DNA of 5,406 bases. It comes from Bacteroidota bacterium (GTDB taxonomy: Bacteria > Bacteroidota > Bacteroidia > Bacteroidales > PXBB01). The notes beneath the pieces are model-generated. The model made no database searches and had not been told where the DNA came from. It was given only the letters and a program-made list of their open reading frames with translations. Positions within the stretch are counted from its first letter, which is position 1. Each line of letters opens with the position of its first letter. The stretch lies in contig JAKIYU010000188.1 in the NCBI GenBank assembly GCA_022708385.1, positions 1 to 5,406 of the forward strand. The letters run 5' to 3'. Shown one piece after another: positions 1 through 5,406 of the stretch. The translations under genes and the position numbers were made by a program.

Positions 1-1883
1 TAACCGTATTTATTATTACCGCCAATCTGGCCATTTCGCAAACATTAATCCAAAGAGCCGACACAGCTTTTGCACGTAAGGAGTACACAACCGCCATTAA
101 ATTGTATCAGGATGCCGCTAAAAAAATGAAGGGTGTCGACATTGCTCTTATAAACTTCAAAATTGGTGAAGCTTACAGGTTGGGCAATAATTTTAAGGAT
201 GCCGCTCCCTATTACGATAAAGCCATAAAGGCCGGTTATAATGACCCCAAGGCTTTTTTCAATTATGCAGAAGTATTAACACTTTCGGGAGATTATGGTT
301 TGGCAAAGAATTATTATGAACAATATCTTATTATTGAACCGGATGACAAAATTGCCCAGAAACGACTTGAAAACATCAAACTGGCCTCATCGAAGCCCAA
401 AGAAGCCCCGATTCACAGTGTTACCAATGTTAAAGAGCTCAATACAAGGTACAGCGAATACGGCGTTGCAAAAGTGCGGGAAAAAGTAATTTTTGCTTCG
501 TCGCGAATGGATAAAAAATCAAAAGTATATGAGCTTACAGGCCAGGGGTTTTCGAATTTTTACGAAACCCAAATGGTGCAAGGGCAGTGGAATTCGCCCA
601 CCTTATGTAAAGGAGGTATTAATTCCGAATATAATGACGGCACCTTTTATTTTGAAGAAAAGACCAACACAGGTTATTTTATGCAGTGTAATGGACTGCA
701 AGGAAAAGACCAGAATTGCAACCTTTTTACATCTGTCCTAAATGAAAGTAACAATACATGGGGGCCTGCAACTATTTTTGAGTATAACAGCAATAAATTT
801 AATATTGGTCATCCAGCCATGACTTCTGACGGCAATATCCTGTTTTTTGTATCAGATATGCAGGGTGGAAAGGGCGGCTCCGATATATGGATGATAAAAA
901 AGAGCGCCAGTACATCTATTTGGGGTTCACCTGTCAATTTGGGTGACGCTATTAATACAAAAGGCAACGAAATGTTTCCTTATGTGTGCGGTGATTCATT
1001 ATTATACTTTGCTTCTGACGGCCATCTTGGTTATGGCGGCCTCGATCTCTTTTATTGTAAGCTTAACAAAGACGGCAGTGTAGGCCAACCACAAAATATG
1101 ATGCCACCTTTTAATTCAAGTGGCGACGACTTTGGGATTATTTTCCTCAGCAAAAACTCCGGCTTATTTTCATCTAACAGACAGGGGGGGGTAGGTGATG
1201 ATGATATTTATGCTTTCGACTTATTACCTGTAATGATAATTGCCTCGGGAACCATAATAGACAAGGAAAACAAAAAAAATATACCCGATGCTACAGTTAC
1301 ACTCAAAGGTAACGACGGTACAGTATTGACTACTAAAAGTGATAAAGACGGAAAATATGAATTTAAAAACCTTAAACGCGACATCAATTATACGTTGCAG
1401 TCGAGTAAAGAAAAATTCCTTACCAGTGAAGAAAAGAAATTTACCACCAATGGCGTAAAATATGATAAAACATTTAACAAAAGCAATGGTTACGACCTTG
1501 ACCTGTTTATGATTGCTGTTACCAAGGAAGAGATAGACATCCCCAATATTTATTACGATTATAATAAAGCCGATTTGCGCCCGGAATCGAAAGAAGAGCT
1601 TGATAAACTTGTAAATATCCTGAAAGAAAACCCGAAGATTAAAATTATGATTAATTCGCACACAGATTCCAGGGGCACACATGCATATAACCAGGATTTA
1701 TCGGAGAGAAGAGCTCAATCTGTCGTAGATTACCTCATAGAAAAAGGAATACCGAAAGAATCGTTAAAATCGAAAGGATGGGCAGCTACCAGTCCCAAAA
1801 TAAAGAATGCAAAAACTGAGGAAGAGCACCAGGCCAACAGGAGAACCACTTTTAACATACTCAATGTTGAAGATTTAAAATAA
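1..1883 (+). CDS. PorE-like OmpA-family protein (TPR, PD40 propeller, CRD, OmpA_C), 5'-partial
   Basis: This is a periplasmic, peptidoglycan-binding protein of the T9SS PorE type. The frame is open from base 3 to the TAA, giving 626 visible residues; the true start lies left of the window. The first residues (TVFIITANLAISQ) look like the end of a signal peptide cut near residue 12, so only a few residues are probably missing. Domains in visible numbering: TPR-like helices about 15-125; propeller strands of PD40/WD40-like type from about 162, with clear repeats near 269-303, 321-355 and 373-410 (each with an SDG or SNR turn and a GGxD/GDDD motif); a carboxypeptidase-regulatory-like beta domain about 414-500; an OmpA C-terminal domain about 510-625. 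The last carries HTDSRGT (553-559) and LSERRA (566-571); Asp555 and Arg570 align with the family's diaminopimelate-binding pair. The domain order matches P. gingivalis PorE, but no lipobox cysteine is visible, so it may be a paralogue. The porP-like gene follows 30 nt later, presumably in the same operon. Confidence 0.88.
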   Translation, partial: TVFIITANLAISQTLIQRADTAFARKEYTTAIKLYQDAAKKMKGVDIALINFKIGEAYRLGNNFKDAAPYYDKAIKAGYNDPKAFFNYAEVLTLSGDYGLAKNYYEQYLIIEPDDKIAQKRLENIKLASSKPKEAPIHSVTNVKELNTRYSEYGVAKVREKVIFASSRMDKKSKVYELTGQGFSNFYETQMVQGQWNSPTLCKGGINSEYNDGTFYFEEKTNTGYFMQCNGLQGKDQNCNLFTSVLNESNNTWGPATIFEYNSNKFNIGHPAMTSDGNILFFVSDMQGGKGGSDIWMIKKSASTSIWGSPVNLGDAINTKGNEMFPYVCGDSLLYFASDGHLGYGGLDLFYCKLNKDGSVGQPQNMMPPFNSSGDDFGIIFLSKNSGLFSSNRQGGVGDDDIYAFDLLPVMIIASGTIIDKENKKNIPDATVTLKGNDGTVLTTKSDKDGKYEFKNLKRDINYTLQSSKEKFLTSEEKKFTTNGVKYDKTFNKSNGYDLDLFMIAVTKEEIDIPNIYYDYNKADLRPESKEELDKLVNILKENPKIKIMINSHTDSRGTHAYNQDLSERRAQSVVDYLIEKGIPKESLKSKGWAATSPKIKNAKTEEEHQANRRTTFNILNVEDLK

Positions 1884-1913
1884 ATATAAACACACACCTA
1901 AAAACTGAAATAT

Positions 1914-2828
1914 ATGAAACAGAAAATCAGCTTATTTTTAATTATTGCCTTGATTGGTATTATCAAACTTCAGGCACAGAATGATGCACAAATGAGTCAT
2001 TTTATGTTTAACAACATATCCTACAATCCTGCATTTGCAGGTGCTAATGATTTGATTAATGCCACATTTTTGCACCGTACACAATGGGCGGGGTTCAAAA
2101 ATGCACCTTCCACCCAGTTTTTAGCTGGGGACATGAAACTTGACCGTATTGGGGGCGTTGGTTTATCCATTGTAAACGATAAACTGGGTTATGAAAAAGC
2201 GCTCAATGTAAGGTTGATGTATGCTTATCACCACCAGATTTCGGAAGGTTTCAACATATCGGGAGGCCTTGGTTTGGGCATATTGAATAAATCGCTTGAT
2301 GGTTCGCAACTGATATATGAAAATATGAATGATGTCAATGCCATCACAACAAAAGAGAGCGAGATAACACCCAATATTGATTTTGGCTTAGCAGGGATGT
2401 ACAAAGATCTGACACTCGGTTTTTCGTTCTCGCATGTAACGCAGTCGCTTGACAAAGCCACTTTCAGCAAACCTCCGCGCCACATGTACCTTTTTGCCCG
2501 TTATGAGATAGGCGTTGCCGACCAAATTGATATCGTTCCCTCTTTATATTTTAAAAACAGTTCATTTATAAGCCAGTTTGAGCTTAATGTGCTTGGGGTA
2601 TATGACAAGAAATTCTGGGGAGGCCTAACCTACAGGATGCAGGAGTCGCTTGTAATAATGGCCGGTGTAAGCGTGATGAATGGTATAAAAATAGGTTATT
2701 CGTATGACCTGAATACAGGACCTGTAAAGACATACAGCAACGGTTCCCATGAAATTATGTTATCGGTAGGCTTCAAAAAACCTGTAAAAGAAGAAATACC
2801 ATACAGAACACCTAGAATTTTCAATTAG
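1914..2828 (+). CDS. PorP/SprF family type IX secretion system outer-membrane protein
   Basis: This 304-residue protein is predicted to be an outer-membrane beta-barrel of the PorP/SprF family, which supports T9SS secretion or surface attachment of cargo; SprF in Flavobacterium johnsoniae is needed for the adhesin SprB. The signal peptide is clear: MKQK, a hydrophobic core at 5-19, and likely cleavage after LQA (residue 21) leaving an N-terminal Gln. The family signature follows at once: QMSHFMFNN (26-34) and YNPAFAG (37-43). The rest alternates short polar/apolar strands with Gly-rich turns, as in a barrel. The last strand (EIMLSVGF, ending at Phe287) resembles a BAM-recognised terminal strand; a 17-residue, probably periplasmic tail with a TPRIF motif follows. 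The ATG at 1914 is chosen because it opens the signal peptide; the upstream bases are A-rich with no Shine-Dalgarno, as usual in the phylum. Family assignment is firm; its partner cargo is unknown. PorP proper and an SprF-like paralogue cannot be told apart from sequence alone. Confidence 0.92.
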   Translation: MKQKISLFLIIALIGIIKLQAQNDAQMSHFMFNNISYNPAFAGANDLINATFLHRTQWAGFKNAPSTQFLAGDMKLDRIGGVGLSIVNDKLGYEKALNVRLMYAYHHQISEGFNISGGLGLGILNKSLDGSQLIYENMNDVNAITTKESEITPNIDFGLAGMYKDLTLGFSFSHVTQSLDKATFSKPPRHMYLFARYEIGVADQIDIVPSLYFKNSSFISQFELNVLGVYDKKFWGGLTYRMQESLVIMAGVSVMNGIKIGYSYDLNTGPVKTYSNGSHEIMLSVGFKKPVKEEIPYRTPRIFN

Positions 2829-2857
2829 AATTTGCATTAAAAGATTTTATCATATAT

Positions 2858-2889
2858 AAAAGACTGTCGTAACCTGGCAGTCTTTTTTT
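2858..2889 (+). terminator. Rho-independent terminator after the porP-like gene
   Basis: AAAAGACTG (2858-2866) pairs perfectly with CAGTCTTTT (2878-2886). The stem can be extended inward by U-G, C-G and G-U pairs to leave a TAACC loop. The 3' arm runs into seven Ts (2883-2889). It lies 29 nt after the stop codon of the porP-like gene and so ends the first transcription unit. The short A run on the 5' side makes strong termination on the opposite strand unlikely. Confidence 0.85.
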
Positions 2890-2899
2890 ATTTTAAAAA

Positions 2900-2934
2900 T
2901 TTCACAACACATATCTTCTTTTTACTTAGGTTTG
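2900..2934 (+). promoter_or_regulatory. Candidate Bacteroidota-type promoter for the symporter gene
   Basis: TAGGTTTG at 2927-2934 matches the -7 consensus TAnnTTTG of Bacteroidota housekeeping promoters. A TTTC at 2900-2903, 23 nt upstream, is a weak match to the -33 TTG/TTTG element. The position, just after the terminator and before the next gene, fits a new transcription start. Transcription would begin near 2939-2941, leaving a leader of only about 11-13 nt before the ATG. The -7 match is exact but short, and the -33 match is poor. Confidence 0.45.
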
Positions 2935-2951
2935 CTTATTAAAAATTTTTT

Positions 2952-4742
2952 ATGGCCCTAGCAATAATAGACTGGATAATTATCATTTTTTTTCTTGTAT
3001 TATTTCTAATAATTGGGTTTTACTACAAAGGGAAGGCAAGCAAAAGCCTTTCGGATTTCTTTTTATCGGGCAGAAATTTACCGTGGTACATTGCAGGCGT
3101 ATCCATGGTAGCCACAACATTTGCAGCCGACACGCCACTTGCCGTAACCGAACTGGTGGCCAAAAACGGCATATCGGGCAACTGGTTATGGTGGAATATG
3201 CTTATAGGCGGTATGCTTACCACATTTTTTTTCGCCAAGCTATGGCGCAGGGCACAGATTATTACAGAGCTTGAGTTTATTGAACTGCACTACAGTGGCA
3301 AAGCCGCAGCGTTTCTGCGTGGTTTTAAATCGTTGTATATGGGTTTATTCATCAACGCTTTGATTATCGGGTGGGTAAATATTGCGCTTATGTCGTTGGT
3401 AGAGGTATTTTTTGGCATTTCGGGTGTAAAACTCTTGTGGGTTGTAGCCGGGGCTATGACACTAACTGTCATATATTCTGCCTTATCGGGTTTGTGGGGA
3501 GTGGCGATAACAGATTTTATTCAGTTTTGCATAGCTATGCTGGGCTGCATCATCCTTGCGATACTAGTTATTAACTCTGATACCATCGGAGGCATTAGCG
3601 GTTTAAAGACAAAAGTACCATCGTGGTCGATGCAATTTTTTCCTACAATAAATTTTCATTCGGGGGGTGTAAAAACGGCTACGACTTTAAGTATTTCCAT
3701 TGGGGCTTTTTTATCGTTTGTGGGCGTACAGTGGTGGGCCAGTTGGTATCCGGGAGCAGAGCCCGGAGGCGGTGGTTATATAGCACAGCGCATGATGAGT
3801 TGTAAAAATGAAAAGCACTCGATATATGCCACCTTGTTTTTTCAAATTGCCCATTACTGTATAAGGCCGTGGCCATGGATACTTGTAGGGTTGGCTTCGC
3901 TTGTTTTATATCCTGAACTTGGGGTTGATGATAAAAAGCTGGGTTATGTGTTAGCCATGAAGCAGTTCCTTCCCACAGGATTTAAAGGCCTTATGCTTAT
4001 AGCTTTTTTTTCGGCTTATATGAGTACAATATCCACGCAGCTCAACTGGGGATCGAGTTATATAATCAATGACTTTTACAAGCGGTTTATCAAGCCGGAG
4101 GACCGGTTTAAAAACACGCAAGCTGCTCAGAAAAATTATGTTCTGATGGGCAGGATAGCTACTATACTCGTTATGCTTATTTCGCTTTATATTACCACCC
4201 GGATACGGAGCATATCGCAGGTGTGGGAATTTCTTATTGAATGCGGCGCCGGCTTAGGCATGGTGCTTATATTGCGGTGGTACTGGTGGCGTATAAACGC
4301 ATGGAGTGAAATTACAGCACTGGTATTTCCATTTCTGGCTTATGGCTTTACCAAACTTTATCTTGAGCAATTTTTACCACCTGCCTATATTGAAAACAGA
4401 TTTTCTTATTTTTTTACTGTAGGCACCACAACACTTATGTGGATTATAGTTACCTATCTGACCCCTCCTACACCGCATAAAACGCTCGAAAAATTTTATG
4501 CCCAGATAAGACCTGAGGGGTTATGGCACCCTTTCAGCAGCGCAAATAAAGGAACACGAAATTCATTTCCAGGACTTATTCTTGCCTGGATAAGTGCAAT
4601 AATAATGGTATATTCCGTATTGTTTTTAACGGGCAAGGTCATTTTTGCCGAATGGCTCAGTGCCTTTTACTGGCTTTGTGCTGCCATAATATCATTTATT
4701 ATCCTGCGTTATTCAATGCTAAAGACAAAAATTCTCGAATAA
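2952..4742 (+). CDS. Sodium:solute symporter (SSF/SLC5 family), substrate unknown
   Basis: This 596-residue integral inner-membrane protein is predicted to couple solute uptake to Na+. About thirteen hydrophobic segments can be picked out by eye, the first at 5-25. Family marks include DFFLSGRNLPWY (35-46) leading into SMVATTFAADTP (51-62), the unwound first core helix that carries substrate and Na+ sites in SSF proteins. MSTISTQLN (357-365) followed by NDFYKRF (373-379) matches the core helix whose Ser/Thr pair binds Na+ in PutP and vSGLT (here probably Ser358/Thr359). The loop PGAEPGGGGYIAQR (267-280) is distinctive of a subgroup that I associate with Bacteroidota and whose substrate I cannot name. 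The protein extends beyond the core fold with extra C-terminal helices after about residue 450. The ATG at 2952 gives a short cytosolic or periplasmic start before helix 1, and the next Met (52) would remove that helix. It is separated from the porP-like gene by a terminator and lies 14 nt before the adaptor gene, so it probably shares a transcript with that gene. Confidence 0.9.
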   Translation: MALAIIDWIIIIFFLVLFLIIGFYYKGKASKSLSDFFLSGRNLPWYIAGVSMVATTFAADTPLAVTELVAKNGISGNWLWWNMLIGGMLTTFFFAKLWRRAQIITELEFIELHYSGKAAAFLRGFKSLYMGLFINALIIGWVNIALMSLVEVFFGISGVKLLWVVAGAMTLTVIYSALSGLWGVAITDFIQFCIAMLGCIILAILVINSDTIGGISGLKTKVPSWSMQFFPTINFHSGGVKTATTLSISIGAFLSFVGVQWWASWYPGAEPGGGGYIAQRMMSCKNEKHSIYATLFFQIAHYCIRPWPWILVGLASLVLYPELGVDDKKLGYVLAMKQFLPTGFKGLMLIAFFSAYMSTISTQLNWGSSYIINDFYKRFIKPEDRFKNTQAAQKNYVLMGRIATILVMLISLYITTRIRSISQVWEFLIECGAGLGMVLILRWYWWRINAWSEITALVFPFLAYGFTKLYLEQFLPPAYIENRFSYFFTVGTTTLMWIIVTYLTPPTPHKTLEKFYAQIRPEGLWHPFSSANKGTRNSFPGLILAWISAIIMVYSVLFLTGKVIFAEWLSAFYWLCAAIISFIILRYSMLKTKILE

Positions 4743-4756
4743 AAAAGCATTTTTGC

Positions 4757-5406
4757 ATGAAAAGAAATTATATCATTATTATAAGTGTTGTAGTGGTTAT
4801 AGTTATTGTATTGCTATTGATAACACGAAAAGAAAAAGTAAATGAAAGCATTGTAGTTAAAGCCCAACGAGGTGATTTTCAGGTAAATGTAGTAACTACA
4901 GGGGAACTTGAAGCAAAAAATTCGGAAGAGATACTGGGGCCTTCGGGATTGCGAACCGTAGGTATATGGAATGTTCAAATCAGCGAAATAGTGCCCGAAG
5001 GTACGCTTGTAAATGAAGGTGATTTTGTTGCAACACTTGACAGGACAGAGATTAGCAATAAGCTTAAAGATGTGCAATCGGAGCTTGATAAACTGGAGCA
5101 GCAATTTATAAAGACAAGATTAGATACTACCCTTGAACTCCGCAATGCCAGGGATGAACTTATAAACCTGAAATTTGAGATGGAAGAAAAGCAAATAGTG
5201 GTTGACCAGTCGAAATATGAACCACCAGCCACGATACGTCAGGCAGAGCTGGATTATGAAAAAGCGGAGCGCACCTACAAGCAGGCTGTAAAGAATTATG
5301 AACTACGTTTTGAGCAATCGAAAGCCAAGATGCAGGAAGTAAGCACTACACTGGACCAGCAAAAACGCAAGCTTCAAGCTATGATGACGGTGCTTGAAGA
5401 ATTTAC
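4757..5406 (+). CDS. HlyD/MacA-type periplasmic adaptor (membrane fusion protein), 3'-partial
   Basis: An open frame runs from the ATG at 4757 to the window edge, giving 216 residues and no stop. MKRNY is followed by one hydrophobic helix (about 6-22) and then TRKEK: an inner-membrane anchor with the rest in the periplasm. Residues about 32-95 form the first half of a lipoyl/barrel-sandwich domain, with TTGELEAK (47-54) and the typical V-x-E-G-D turn in GTLVNEGDFVATLD (82-95). Residues 97-153 and 158-213 are highly charged, Leu-bearing helices broken by EPPA (155-158); I read them as the two arms of an alpha-hairpin that docks on a TolC-like channel. The frame ends where the second lipoyl half should begin. 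Adaptors of this family join an inner-membrane ABC (MacB-like) or RND pump to an outer-membrane channel; the pump genes would lie to the right and would decide the type. It starts 14 nt after the symporter stop with no promoter or terminator seen between, so co-transcription is likely. Confidence 0.85.
   Translation, partial: MKRNYIIIISVVVVIVIVLLLITRKEKVNESIVVKAQRGDFQVNVVTTGELEAKNSEEILGPSGLRTVGIWNVQISEIVPEGTLVNEGDFVATLDRTEISNKLKDVQSELDKLEQQFIKTRLDTTLELRNARDELINLKFEMEEKQIVVDQSKYEPPATIRQAELDYEKAERTYKQAVKNYELRFEQSKAKMQEVSTTLDQQKRKLQAMMTVLEEF

Noticed and set aside
102..104. TTG as a possible start codon of the OmpA-family gene
   Set aside because: The frame is open back to base 3 and encodes a signal-peptide end and the first half of a TPR helix. 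Starting at 102 would remove the export signal.
1224..1682. 152-codon open frame on the - strand
   Set aside because: It lies fully inside the OmpA-family gene, antisense to the CRD and OmpA domains. Its Phe/Ile-rich protein is the expected mirror of Lys/Glu/Asn-rich coding sequence and matches no family I know.
1884..1913. 30-nt gap between the OmpA-family and porP-like genes as a promoter region
   Set aside because: No TAnnTTTG element or hairpin is present. It is A-rich, as expected for a translation start region inside an operon.
2228..2485. 85-codon open frame on the - strand
   Set aside because: It is antisense to the porP-like gene, has no promoter or family resemblance, and its composition fits a shadow frame.
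3662..3667. G6 tract in the symporter gene; loss of one G would give TAA soon after
   Set aside because: Six Gs is short for frequent slippage, and the gene has no reason to be phase-variable. A gain of one G gives a long out-of-frame run rather than an immediate stop, so it is not comparable with the G8 tract.
4743..4756. GCATTTTTGC-like small palindrome and CATTTTTG between symporter and adaptor
   Set aside because: The possible stem is only three base pairs, too weak for a terminator. CATTTTTG deviates from TAnnTTTG and abuts the ATG, so it cannot act as the adaptor's promoter.
4814..5232. Two overlapping open frames on the - strand
   Set aside because: Both are antisense to the adaptor gene, which has a clear start, membrane anchor, lipoyl motif and coiled coil on the + strand. 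The Ser/Leu-rich and Phe/Ile-rich translations mirror that coding strand.

Overview
The window looks like chromosomal DNA from a member of the Bacteroidota. The first two genes are an OmpA/WD40-like/TPR protein of PorE type followed by a PorP/SprF-family protein, a pairing tied to the type IX secretion system (T9SS), which is known only from that phylum and close relatives. The AT-rich composition, the lack of Shine-Dalgarno sequences, the A/T-rich stretches before start codons and a TAnnTTTG promoter element agree with this. The genus cannot be fixed from the sequence.

Layout: all four genes lie on the + strand in two transcription units. Unit 1 (1-2828) holds a 5'-truncated, multidomain, peptidoglycan-binding OmpA-family protein and, 30 nt later, a PorP/SprF outer-membrane beta-barrel. 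A clear intrinsic terminator follows (about 2858-2889). Unit 2 starts after a candidate Bacteroidota promoter (about 2900-2934). It holds a sodium:solute symporter (2952-4742) and, 14 nt later, a periplasmic adaptor (HlyD/MacA-type membrane fusion protein) that runs off the right edge. No stretch over 300 nt lacks a gene. No RNA gene, CRISPR array, insertion sequence or repeat array was seen.

How the genes may work together: in unit 1 the OmpA-like protein would hold peptidoglycan with its C-terminal domain and present TPR and propeller surfaces in the periplasm, while the PorP/SprF barrel sits in the outer membrane. Such pairs usually serve secretion or surface attachment of T9SS cargo, often large adhesins with a type B C-terminal signal. 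Unit 2 encodes inner-membrane transport functions with no evident tie to unit 1. The symporter takes up an unknown solute with Na+. The adaptor belongs to an efflux machine whose pump genes should lie to the right.

Nothing in the window amounts to a new system. The most interesting signal is a G8 tract inside the OmpA-family gene, placed so that a one-base slip in either direction gives a stop codon at once or almost at once. It is a possible on/off switch that would remove the peptidoglycan anchor.
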